Below are positions 1 to 9,934 of a stretch of 64,000 nt of DNA, one piece after another (position 1 is the first letter of the stretch; every line of letters starts with the position of its first letter). Origin of the DNA: Lasiodiplodia sp. COLG20 (lineage: Eukaryota > Ascomycota > Dothideomycetes > Botryosphaeriales > Botryosphaeriaceae). Location of the stretch: the NCBI GenBank assembly GCA_009801085.1, contig VNWV01000003.1:1-64000 (forward strand), given 5' to 3'. The notes beneath the pieces were generated by a model. The model had not been told where the DNA came from and searched no databases. It saw only the letters and a list, made by a program, of their open reading frames with translations. The translations under genes were made by a program, and so were the position numbers.

Positions 1-2086
1 CAGACAACTAAGTCGTCTGCAAAGGATTTATCCCTGCGCATTGTGAAATTGCAATCCGCCAGCTAGGGACCCCGACTTCTACGGAGCCCCCGTCACCGGC
101 CTGCTAGGATTCTGGGCCAGAGGCCTATTCGTATCCGACTACGATGTGGTCTAGGGGGTAAAGAGAAATAAGATGGCTTAGTATCTTAGAGTACTTAATT
201 GAATAACGAAGAGAATGCCGCCGGTAGTAGCCGTAAAAGCGATAAAGATATACGTAATTTCGGTAGCCACACACGGAGCGGAGGTCTGATATAAGGGACT
301 TATAAAGTCCTTAGCAAAAGGCCGCACGTCTAGAGAGATAAAGCCGGTACAGACTAAGTACGCCGGTATTATTAATAGAGTACTTCGCGTAGTAACGAGA
401 ACAGCTCTACTAGCGTGGCGGACAACTCTAATCCCCCTACTATACTACGAATTAGAAATTCTACCAGCACGAGTACTCCTACAGCAGATCTATAGAAGGG
501 CAGCACTTAGACTCCGCCTTCTAGATGAACACCATCTACTGTTACGCTGGGACTCGGGAAGGGTGGATAAGATAGAGGCGTTGGGGAAGCGCTCAGCGTC
601 AGGGGTTCACTACCGCTATCTGGGATGTCACTGGACACTGCGTACAGAGAATAGCAGCCGTAGTCAGGCAAGGAAGGTAACAAGAGGGGTGTAAGACAAT
701 GATTGGAATTGACCACGAAGGTCCTATCTACTGTAAGTAAATGTGTTCTATATACTATGATTGGCCGCTGGTTGGCCAGACTGTGGTGTTGGTGTAGACA
801 GTGGGGTGGCCAGTGGCCAAGGGAGATCTACTTCGTAGGGTCGGGCTGTTGGCCACCCAAATGGGTTAGGTGCGTCCGGGGTTTCGGCATAAGATGATCC
901 GGTCCGCCCATGAGTTCTGCTGCGCCGCTTGACCCGCATCCTAATTCCGTAACATCTACTAACGGCGAGGGCTCGGCTAGAGAGGAAAGTAAGAAGAGGC
1001 CGGCCTTTCCTAGATCAGAAAGCGTAATAGAGAATCTCGCGGGTACGGAGAATGGCCCAGCTTACGGAGGAATGCGAGCGGCCAGCGCTAGCACCACCCA
1101 CCTATTAAGACGGTCCCATAAAGACCCTGCAAGGCAAGGAGGCTGGCGTCAAGGAATTTGAGAAGAGACTACAAGTAGACCCGCTGGGAACAGTCCAAAT
1201 CTACTCAGACGGATCAGGACTCGACTTAAAGACTGCATGGTCGTTTGTAGTCTACTAGAATAAGACAAGAGTCTATACCAGCACCGGGACGCTGAGCAGA
1301 GCCGAAGTGTTTAACGCGGAAATCCGAGGAGCAGCGGAGGGACTCCAGTGGGTAGAAGCGAACATGGATAAGCTAAGGGCACCGAGAGTGGTCTTGTACA
1401 TCAACAACACGTCAGTGATCCAGGGTATCGAGGGAAGCTCGCCGGCAAGCTCACAAACTCAGTTCGAAAAGCTGAAAGCGCTGAGGACCAAACTACAACC
1501 CGTCACTGTGGAAACAAGATGGACCCCAGGACACATGGGAATCACGGGAAACGAGGAAGCTGACTTGCTAGCAAAGGCGGCCACGAAGGCGCCAAACGTA
1601 GAGCAAGGACCCGCAACAGTGGCCTGGCTAAGGAGGAGAAACAGGGAGGAGCGAACACGCGATCTCGCAGCCTGGTGGGAAAAGCAACAAACCCCAACCT
1701 ACCAACATCTAGGACTACGGATGGGAAACCGAAACCCGGTACTAGCACTTCCACGAAATGTGCTACACCGGCTCCTCGCGGAGAGGTCTGGCCATGGAGA
1801 CTTCGCGGAGTACCACGAAAGATTTAAACACGAGAATGCGGAGGTCACCTGCATGTGTGGAGAGAAGAAAACACAGTGGCACTTCATCGACTGCCGCCTA
1901 GCAACGGGATGGAAGTACCCAGCAAACCTGAACAGGGCAGAGAAAATCCGAACCATTCTCGGACCGAAGGGGTGGTTTCTCTTTCAAAGCTTAGTGCAAG
2001 AAACCGAGGTGTACAGAAGCGGGCGTAATGCGCTACAAGGTCCTACTCCCACGCGGGAAGAAGACGAGGAAACAGCAACGGAGTAG
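1..2086 (+). pseudogene. Decayed LINE (Tad/I-like) ORF2, C-terminal part
   Basis: This is the 3' part of a non-LTR retrotransposon ORF2, cut by the left window edge. The open stretch 1307-2086 encodes an RNase H domain followed by a zinc knuckle. Visible RNase H marks are YSDGSG near 1205-1220, AEIRGAAEG at about 1317-1343 and GNEEADLLA at about 1547-1573. The third acidic position reads Asn (codon 1403-1405), where Asp is expected. The knuckle is CMCG followed by HFIDC near 1852-1893. Positions 1-1300 carry many in-frame TAG/TAA codons in frames that still resemble the region after a LINE reverse transcriptase, for instance YKGL near 290-305. Trp and Asp codons changed to TAG and Asn fit G-to-A decay such as repeat-induced point mutation, which is inference. 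It cannot make an active polyprotein. Family placement rests on the RNase H plus CCHC order. Confidence 0.75.
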
Positions 2087-2230
2087 ACCGATGCACGTGC
2101 GATAAAGTCTAAAGAACAGATTGCACAACTAAATTTCATTTGTCATTAAGAAGGAAGCGGAGGATCTCATTTGTTCGGCGAAAAGGTGGACACTCCACCC
2201 CTCTATAAGCCCCATGGGAGGCAAACTACA

Positions 2231-2231
2231 C

Positions 2232-2270
<39 letters not shown>
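2231..2270. repeat. (AAC)n microsatellite
   Basis: About 13 uninterrupted copies of a three-base AAC unit lie between the decayed LINE and the next broken element. It may be the simple-sequence tail of the LINE or part of the leader of the downstream ORF; the sequence does not decide. Confidence 0.9.
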
Positions 2271-2362
2271 GCCCACTCAGCCCTTATGCCACTCATTTAG
2301 TGCAGACAATACCATCTCGTTTTCATCCCCATTGCAACAGCAAGTAACCCTCCAGGCTCGCC

Positions 2363-4570
2363 ATGGCTAGTGCAGCCGCCGCACCACCGCCTCCACCTCC
2401 TCCGCCTAATGGCGGCAGATGCAAGGCACCCGCCTCCCGCGCAGACGTTTCTGAACAGACCAAGCGATGCACGAAGTGCGGTTAACCTCGTCCACTTCGA
2501 GACTTTCTCAAGCCAAATGGATTGAAGCTAAGGACATGCGCCGGCTGTCGTGGTCAAGGATCCAAGGATAACGCGAAGCGCCCGAAGCGAACGACGCAGG
2601 ATGCTATTCTATCATCGCCATCTCGCCGCGGTCAAGAGCCCAGCGACATCAGCCCTCTAAAGGGCCCCCCTTCGCTCGACCCACTGCTGCCTCGACCGCA
2701 CGACAGAAACCTGTGACGATAGCTCCTCGCCCTCTACCTACCCGACCGCTTGGTACCGTGGGCTAACCTATAACTATTAAGCAAACCCCTCGTCTGACGC
2801 CTCTTCCTTTCCCTACGCCTCCTCCTCGTGGACGGGGCCGTGGTCGTATCGGTCAGGCGTGCGGTGGTCTTCCTGCACGTGGACTTCCAGCAGTAGGTCG
2901 TGGATCAGCTTGTGCAACGGCTCGTGGAACCGCTCGTGGAGCATCAGCTTCTATAGCACCGCGTTTCCTTCCTCGTGGACGCTTCAGCCCAGATCCTCCT
3001 GATGTCGCAGAAGCACGTCACCAACGTGAGCTTATTGAGAGGCGGCATCGCGCAGAGCGTCGCGCTGGAGAAGTTCCCTCATTAACACCCTCTCTTGGAA
3101 CTATAACTGCGGCGTTGCGGCCCTCGTCGGGACTGTCTTCAGCACCCAACACGTCGTCGTTGGATCGCGCAGCTGCGGCGCAGCAGCCCTTTGGTACCTT
3201 GCACCAGCCCTTCGGTCCCTTCCAACAATCCTTTCAAGGTACCGCTTTCTTCTAGTATCTCTTACTACTTAGTGCTTCCAGCCCTTCTTCGAGTTTATCC
3301 CGACGACCTAGCATCGGTCCGCCTTACTGCGAAATGCCCTCACCAACGAACCTCAACGATGAAACGCGACCAACGATCGACAAACCTACCAGCCGACGCG
3401 TCTGCAGGCGACACTACACACGATAATCTTGCAGGACGCACTGCTACGCGTAGAAAGCTGATGGCAGCGGAACGAGCAGCCACTGGACCCCAGAGCGACG
3501 CAGAAAGGAGGACGCGCTGCACACGCGATGAGGCTGTTCGGTCGCAACAGCAGGAAGAAGCCTTGTCTCAACCGCAACAGCTACGCAGGATGGAGAGACC
3601 TATGGGCTAGAGCAATCAATGCGGATGACTTCGACGCGAAAGACGCGCAGGCCGAACAGCTGCCAGCTCCGACTCACTGCCGCTGCCACGCCTGCTACCG
3701 CGCTTGCTGCTCTTCAGCCGCCCAAGCGCGTCCAGATCTTCGCTGGCGAAAGTGACGACTACGACCGATAAGAGCGGTGAGTTCCCCTACGCGATCGACG
3801 CGAGCCAGGCGTATTTCGACCGCAACGAAGGTCGAAAGATCGACTTTCCTATGACTACGACCACTGCGCGCGCCGCCGCCAGGCGCTAGGCACGAAGGAG
3901 AAGATACTGGATAACACGTATCTACCGCGCGGCGTACACGCCCAGCCGTACAATGATATGAAGCTGCTGCACATGCACGACGACGAGGGGCTTTCCAACT
4001 TCCAACCCAAGTTGCTCGCGCCTGCCAATTGCCAGGATCATTGTGAGGATGAGAGGGTTGAGACATGCGACCGCCTGAACAGACGTTTTCCCAGCGCTCT
4101 CATCGGTGGGCTAAAAGATAGCTAGGATGACGTGTTTGCGCGTTTTCAGGCGCTGGATCGTGGCTTTGCAAGTTACGATCGTCGGTTTCTTTCAGGGCTC
4201 TGTTTTGGCAAGACAAGACAAAACGAAACGACCCTGGCCGGCGTCTTGCCAAAACACGTCTTGTTTTGGACATCTTGGATCAAGACGCTTCGGAACGGAC
4301 GTCTTGCCAATCTTGCAAGACAAGACAAAACAAGACAAGACAAGACATTCAAGACGACCCCCCCGCGGGCGTCTTGTTTTGTCTTGTCTTGCCAAAACAG
4401 AGCCCTGGTTTCTTTCACGGTCGTCGATGGGGATCATGGTAGTTGGCATGGTGTTGAATTTACGACTCATGAAGCATCGGTGTGTTCCCTACGTCTCCGT
4501 GCATCCATCACTTGCTGTCGGTGGGAACAGATCGAGAGGCAACTCGCGCAGATGCCTTGTGAAGGATAGA
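2363..4570 (+). pseudogene. Broken repeat-derived ORF: zinc ribbon, RG-rich and Gln-rich segments
   Basis: I do not recognise the family. From an ATG at 2363 the frame gives an Ala/Pro-rich start, then a C-x2-C...C-x2-C zinc-binding stretch (CTKCG near 2467-2481, CAGC near 2537-2548) interrupted by a TAA after the first pair. Another frame from about 2815 carries Arg-Gly repeats, then an Arg/Glu-rich segment (ERRHRAERR near 3037-3063) and QQPFG/QQSF repeats near 3180-3235. Further pieces at 3400-4190 are Gln-rich and basic. No frame stays open for more than about 140 codons. A 215-bp MITE is inserted at 4193-4407. The mix of low complexity, shifted frames and stops suggests a dead transposon gene of unidentified class rather than a host gene. 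Confidence 0.45.
4185..4415. mobile_element. hAT-type MITE with 8-bp target-site duplication
   Basis: A 215-bp non-coding element occupies 4193-4407. Its ends are perfect inverted repeats of 32 bp (4193-4224 against 4376-4407), starting CAGGGCTCTG. It is flanked by the direct repeat GTTTCTTT at 4185-4192 and 4408-4415. An 8-bp duplication and CAGGG-type termini are the hallmarks of the hAT superfamily. The interior is built from CAAGACAAGAC and GTCTTGCC motifs on both strands, which resemble the repeated subterminal transposase-binding sites of hAT elements. There is no transposase ORF; the short ORFs across it only translate the repeat. Perfect ends and an intact duplication point to recent insertion. 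It would need a hAT transposase encoded elsewhere. Confidence 0.92.
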
Positions 4571-5647
4571 TGGGTATTTTCTCCCCTAACCTGCTCTCTG
4601 TGCCCTCCGCCTTGTACGCTTAGTGTTGCCATTTAAGGCTTTGCGGCCGAACACTGGTCGTTAACGGTTCGATCTTCGCGGTGGACCTCATGGCAGCGAC
4701 TCGGCTGGTGCTGCCGTTGCTGCCGGCTGCCCGGGGGTAGGCGTTTAAACAGAATGCGACGAAAACGACGGCCTTACTGCTCCCTTCGCTTATATTGTCC
4801 TTGCTCGCGCGCTTGATCGCGTATGCCTTTAGTACTGCTGGAGTCGTTCTCACTGGCGCCGGATTCCTCATTAGTGTCCTCATGCTTGGCCTCATCACAA
4901 ACCTCATCGCGGGCCTCACTGGTGTCCTCCTTGCCGCTTTCCTCGTCACTGGAATGCCCTCACTTGCTACCGAGGAGCCATCCATGCGTCTGTAGCGTCG
5001 CACAATATAGAGTGCGTCTCAGGACCTCGCTTCGCTGTACAGCCCCCTCCTGCGGCCGATGGCGGATTTGCTTCTTCGAGGAGAACTGGGATTCTGACCT
5101 ATCATCATCCCGGGAAGGAGCACAACCCCACGATTTTGACCTATCATACCACCAAAGCGGGATCATTCCGCTGCAAGAGGGTGCCGTAGATAACGTCGCA
5201 GGAAGATCAGGCGGTTGTTAGCAATAAGCTGCTCTGTGCCGCCGCTCACCGCCGTTGATACAACGATAGATACGACTTATTAGTCGATCGTGACAACCTG
5301 TGCGCTTTTTCTCGGGTCGTCCAACGCAACGCGAACGCCACTGGAGGTAATATTGGCTCGGAGGTAAGGTTATCAGTAATGACCGGTAGTGGAGGCTTTG
5401 TGTGTTTCTCTCGATGATAATTGTGCCCCCACTCGTATGATGCGACGCGTCAACCCGGCCAGGGGCCAACGGCGGAAAAGCAATTCACGCGCTACCAGCC
5501 GCCAGAGGAGACTGCATATAGTCACCGCTGCCCCCACCGCCACTTCTCCTTTACTGCTTCTTATCCGCTACTGCTATTCCTTCTTCGCTTTTTGAAGGAC
5601 CTTCTATTTGCGTATCTACCTCTCTGAAAGATTTACGACGACATTAA
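4416..5647. other. Decayed repeat-like region, no intact gene
   Basis: Short ORFs on both strands, none over about 135 codons. The minus strand around 4800-4970 encodes a very acidic Ser/Asp/Glu-rich stretch (SSDEESGKEDTSEARDE), and its opposite strand therefore reads as a false hydrophobic ORF. The acidic piece may be a remnant of the same broken element as 2363-4190, but I cannot show this. No RNA gene or promoter was recognised. Confidence 0.5.
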
Positions 5648-6366
5648 ATGTCTTCAGCACCTGAGTCCGAGTCCTTTGAGTCCACTTCGGAGTCTAACTC
5701 CGCTTCTGGATCCGAGTCCAGTTCTGAGTCTGAATCTACTTTGGGGTCCGAGTCCAGTTCTAAATCTGAATCCACTTCCGGGTCCGAGTCCGCTTCTGAG
5801 TCCGAGTCCGCTGCTGGGTCCGAGTCCGAGTCCGCCTTGGAATCTGAGTCTAATCCAACGCTCGTACCTAACCTGAATACGGAACATCATCTGGACTACC
5901 GGTATTATATTGGACAAGATGCCCAAAGAATTCTTGATGAAGAGTACGATTTCCACAGATCTTTTACAGAAACTGAATGTTGGTTATCTACCCGTTCTCA
6001 AACAAACAAAGGTTACGTTCAAGTAAGTAATAATCTACTGGTTCTTGAATAAAAGAAAGATCTAACTGAGATATTTAGCGGCGTCATCAGGGAAGAAAAT
6101 TTCTAGTTCATCGTATAGCTTTTCTGGCAAAGAATGGCTACGATGGACAGCATGAGATCACTCACTTATGTCATACACCACATTGCTTTAACCCGAAGCA
6201 TCTGACTAATGAGACACGTGCCCTTAATGGTTCTCGTAGGGGGTGTCCTGGATTATTTTCATGTCTTTTTCATTCATGTGACCATGGTCCTTCATGTATT
6301 AAACCGCAGCGTAAGGATGGTCTATGCGGGTATTGTATGGCTAAAGAGGGTGGAAGTAATCGGTAG
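5648..6366 (+). CDS. His-Me finger nuclease (I-PpoI-like zinc-binding loop) with Ser/Glu repeat arm
   Basis: Two exons, 5648-6022 and 6079-6366, give 220 aa; the 56-nt intron starts GTAAGT, has CTAACTGA and ends TTTAG. Residues 1-75 are a tandem Ser/Glu repeat. The C-terminal domain has the zinc-loop pattern of I-PpoI-type homing endonucleases: ECW, then THLCH with the expected general-base His, C-F-N-P-K-H-L, E-x3-L-N with the expected metal-binding Asn, R-R-x-C-P-G, and a second Cys/His cluster (CDHG, CGYC). All catalytic and zinc positions I expect are present and the ORF is intact, so it may be active; that is inference. Codons are richer in A/T than in the conserved genes to the right, and it borders the dead repeat block. 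It is not inside an intron or rDNA, so it is free-standing and may act as a nuclease of mobile origin or a host-adopted protein. Confidence 0.8.
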
Positions 6367-6374
6367 TTACTAAG

Positions 6375-6427
6375 GGTTTTCGGTTTTTCGGTTTTTCGGT
6401 TTTTCGATTTTTCGGCTTTTCAGGTTT
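6375..6427. repeat. Short tandem repeat, unit GGTTTTTC
   Basis: About six copies of an 8-bp GGTTTTTC-like unit, slightly degenerate at the right end, begin nine bases after the stop codon of the nuclease gene, so they may lie in its 3' UTR. Confidence 0.85.
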
Positions 6428-6603
6428 TTAGATCTATGGATTTTCTTCGAACTGAATCATTAATACCCTGCTAGCGCGAACGACGACTCAGGGTCTGCAT
6501 AGAATGAGGCGGTCAGTGTCGTGTTAAACCTCTCCATAGACGGGGTTGTATTAGATAAGATACAATCTTCTTCTTCGTTCTACCACGTGCTGGAGACTCT
6601 CCC

Positions 6604-7460
6604 TTAAGCCTTGATCTCCATCTTCTTCACACCATCGACAACATCACCCTCATCATACTCCTCCTCACCCTTGCCTGCCAAGCCCTTCAGCCACAATTCC
6701 CGCCCAGTCATCCTCTTCTCCTCCTTCGGGCCCCTCTTCTTCTTGTCGGCCTCCTCCTTCTCCTCCTGCGCCTTCCTCTCCGCCTCCTCCATTTCCTTGA
6801 AGAACTTGTCCCTCCACTCTAAATACGTCTCTCTCGTCACCGCCGTGCCGTGAAACTTTGCGTTCTCCTTCTCCTCAGCCTCGCGAATCTCCATCTCGCG
6901 CAGCGCCTCGGCGGCCTTCTGACGCTCGGAAATGAGCAGTTCGGCCGAGTCCTTGAGGGTGGACACGAGTGTGAAGACCATGGCCATGCCCATGTTTTCC
7001 TCGATTGTCGGCGTCAGTGCGTCGAGCAGGCGGTCGCGATCCTCGGTCAGGTCGAGATACTTGTGCTTGGGGGCATTGGGCGGCGCGGAGAGATCGAGGC
7101 GAGGAGCTTCGTCGGGATAATTTTCAGGGTATGAAACGCCCAGGAGGATGGTGGCTGTCGTGGGGCGAGTGCTATATGTTAGCGCGCTGCTGAAGACGCA
7201 GGGGCTGCTGCTGGGAGGGAGGAACAGGGCAAAGCAGGAGGAGGCATACGCGGAGGAGAGTCATCGCCGGGCTCATTCTCAACGTCTAGAGTTATCGATA
7301 TCCGGTACTCTGTGTCGGAGATGTCTAGCATAACGAAAAATTGTCAGTGGAATACGAAGACGCAGGAAGAGTGATGAATGTGGTCGGCAATACCTGTGAT
7401 CTCATCGGGGAAAATGGAGTCGAGCACCTCGCGCTCTTCCTTCTGGTCTTCTCTGCCCAT
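6604..7460 (-). CDS. GIR2: RWD-domain protein Gir2/RWDD1 homologue
   Basis: Three exons read leftward: 7460-7394, 7324-7250 and 7154-6604, 230 aa. The acceptor of the second intron (GACAG) was chosen because it alone restores the RWD frame. The RWD fold spans roughly residues 1-120: MGREDQKEEREVLDSIFPDE, then ISITLDVENEPGD and the signature SYPENYPDEAPRLDL. The rest is a charged Lys/Glu helix ending in an acidic tail, as in Gir2. In yeast, Gir2 binds the DRG-type GTPase Rbg2 and Gcn1 and touches translation and the Gcn2 stress response; this role is carried over from the family. It starts 288 bp from the oppositely oriented ACL4 gene, so both probably share a promoter region. Confidence 0.88.
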
Positions 7461-7748
7461 GGTGAAATACGGTTGGATGATGTACTGGCCAAGGGACGAG
7501 CGAGCGGCGGGCGTTGATGTCAGCGGGGAAGCGTGTCCGCTCACCGCCTTTGTCGGCGCTAATTTTTGTCGCGCTTTGACCACGCATTTTTTGTCAAGCA
7601 AAACAGCTGCCAGCTCTGGCGCACGAAATCCGAGACTCGACTCGCAACCACAATACACGCAACTTCCCACAGCCGGCCGCCAGAAAAGAATTTGCGAACC
7701 CGCACGCAAACTCATCCTCCGCCTCCAGATCCGCCGGGGGCCCAAGCA
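7461..7748. promoter_or_regulatory. Shared intergenic promoter region GIR2/ACL4
   Basis: The 288 bp between two divergent start codons must hold both promoters. Both genes act around the ribosome (translation factor partner and ribosomal-protein chaperone), so co-expression is plausible. I recognise no specific binding site. Confidence 0.5.
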
Positions 7749-8965
7749 ATGGGGAAGACGAAACCGCACGGCAAAAAGTCCAAGAACAGCGGCAGCAAGA
7801 AGCCCAAGATGACCGCCGAACAACTCCTCGCCCAGGCCACCGCCCTGCTCCAAACCTCGCAGCCGGACGAGGCCCTCGTCGCTGCGCGCCGCGCCTTTGC
7901 GATGCTGCACCCCGATCCCGACAACAGCGCACCCACGCCTGCCGCGCTCCCGGCGTTGAACCTGCTGGGCGAGATCAACGTCGAGCTAGGCGACATCGAC
8001 ACGGCGCGCGAGTACTTCCTGGTGGCCGCGGCGCTGGACGATGAAGGGAAAATCCCCGAGGCTGCAGGTGGCGGTGCAGAGAAGTTTATGTGGCTGGCAC
8101 AGCTGTGCGAGGAGGGTGGCGCCGAGAGCGTGGCTTGGTTTGATAAAGGCGCGGAGGTGCTGCGCAAGGAGATCGCCGAGCTGGAAGCGCTCCAGACCGC
8201 CGGCCCCGAACGGGATGTGGCACTGGATGAGAAGAAGAGGAAGCTAGCGAATGCGCTGTGCGGCGTTGTGGAGGTTTACATGACGGATCTCTCGTGAGTA
8301 TTTTCGTGCATTTTCTCGACTTTGCTTTCTACTATTGTATGCTATGGACACTGACATGCTGCAGATGGGAGGAGGATGCGGAGCAGAGGTGCGAAGCACT
8401 CATCACCGAAGCACTGCTCGTGCACCCGAACAACCCGGAGTCGCTCCAAACGCTCGCATCGGTCAGAATATCACAACTCAGGCACGACGAGGCACGCAAC
8501 GCATTGAAGATGAGCATGGACTTGTGGAAAGATTTGAAGCCCGAGGACCCCAAGGTCCCCGACTTCCCCGTGCGAATCAGTTTGTCTAGACTGTTGATGG
8601 AGTCGGAGCTGGAAGACGAAGCTTTGGAGGTGCTGGAAAGGCTGATCCTGGAGGACGATCAGAGTGTCGAGGCTTGGTACTTGGGAGGATGGTGCCTGCA
8701 TCTGATGGCGGAAAAGAAGAAGGGACCAGAGGGCGAGGAGATGGTCAAGGGGCTGCTGAAATCCAGCAGACAGTGGCTCACCAACAGCCTGCGGCTGTAC
8801 CAGCTGCTGGAATACGAGGATGAACGTCTGAAGGACCATGCAGAGGAGCTGGTGACGGGGATCAACAAGGTCCTGGGGCCGCCGGTGGAAGGCGAGGACG
8901 AGGCGGAGGAGGAGTGGGAGGACGCAGCCGAGAGCGACTCGGACGAGGAAATGCAGGGAACGTGA
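7749..8965 (+). CDS. ACL4: TPR chaperone of ribosomal protein uL4 (Acl4)
   Basis: Two exons, 7749-8293 and 8365-8965, 381 aa; the intron is GTGAGT...CTGCAG. The start ATG opens a Lys-rich N-terminus (MGKTKPHGKKSKN). Helical TPR-like repeats follow, for example the pair around LLAQATALLQTSQPDEALVA and ALNLLGEINVELGDIDTARE, and a later one near LLVHPNNPESLQTLASVRIS. The C-terminus is strongly acidic (EWEDAAESDSDEEMQGT). This basic head, TPR body and acidic tail is the architecture of Acl4, the dedicated chaperone that takes nascent Rpl4 to the assembling 60S subunit. Function is inferred from the family. Confidence 0.85.
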
Positions 8966-9934
8966 GCTGGAATGGCCCAACGACTGGAGGCTCCGCGGAT
9001 CATCAAGGGTTGGTGGGCGGATGACTCGTGTTTCAGAATCCTCGCTGGGTTGCGCGGGAGAGCTGCACGCACGGCCCGGAAAGGCACATCTGGGGGCGGA
9101 GGCGGCATCTCGCAAGCCGATGCAGGGCAGCGGCCTGGTGCGCACTGCGTCATTGGCAGCTGCTGGTGTGCCCTCGCGAGCTGAATTGAGCCAGTTCCGC
9201 CCGAGGCGCGGTGGAACACTTGGACGATTCTGCGCTAGTGTGATGAATGGATCCGTTTTGCGCGCGCTGGTTTCGGACGGGCGGACTTGGAGCGAGTGAC
9301 ATGCATGTGCTCGATCTCGCGATGTGGCCACCGGAGTTACACCTTATTTCGCCCCGGCGCACATCGCCCTGCGGCGGCAAGCGCATGCAAGCTTTGCGAC
9401 GCCTCAGGCGGGGCTGGGCTGGTGCCCGGGTGTGACGCTGAGATGAAGAAGGGCGGCAGGCGCTCGAGAAGTCCGGGGCCCAGGTCCACGCCCGAGCGCA
9501 CAGTCGCCCGCATGCGGCGAAACAGAGCCCACCGGCGCCAACAGCGCCCTCGCGCAGTGCTGCAGACTGCGGCCTGCGCAGCGCATCGCAGCGACCGCGC
9601 GCGCACGCCGCGGGCTCGCTTCGATGCCGGGGGTGGCGTGCGAGCAGCAGCGATGATGATGATGATGGCGATGGCGGATCTCTTGTTCGACGTTACGCCA
9701 TGCCGCGGCACTTCCCAGCAACGATCGCTCGAGTCAAAGCTCACCAGCGACTAGCTGAGCCAGCCAATGCACCAGCTGCTTGTTGCGCCTCTCTCCTGCC
9801 CGGCCGTCGATCGCTTCCTCCGCACCGCGAAGCCTCAACTCTCCCACTGCGCATGGCAGCCACATCCCTCCGCAGTCCCTTACTTCCTTCCTCTGATTCC
9901 CATGCTGCGTGCCTGATGCAATCCGCCTCCGCCT
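8966..9934. other. Intergenic region ACL4-SCAP, promoter/leader of SCAP
   Basis: About 970 bp without a supportable gene. The ORFs on either strand are GC-rich shadows. It must contain the ACL4 3' UTR and the SCAP promoter and leader; no sterol-response element could be identified with confidence. Confidence 0.5.

Noticed and set aside
4193..4407. CRISPR-like array of CAAGAC repeats
   Set aside because: Repeats are not regularly spaced direct repeats with unique spacers; perfect inverted ends and an 8-bp duplication define a MITE, and the host is a eukaryote.
4795..4995. 66-codon hydrophobic ORF resembling a membrane protein
   Set aside because: It is the reverse complement of an acidic Ser/Asp/Glu-rich stretch, which turns into Leu/Val/Ser-rich translation by chance.
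5690..5860. Tandem DNA repeat as an independent satellite
   Set aside because: The periodic GAGTCCGAGTCC-like units are in frame and code for the Ser/Glu arm of the nuclease gene.
8471..9331. 286-codon minus-strand ORF
   Set aside because: Antisense to the ACL4 second exon, His/Leu/Gln-rich shadow without conservation.
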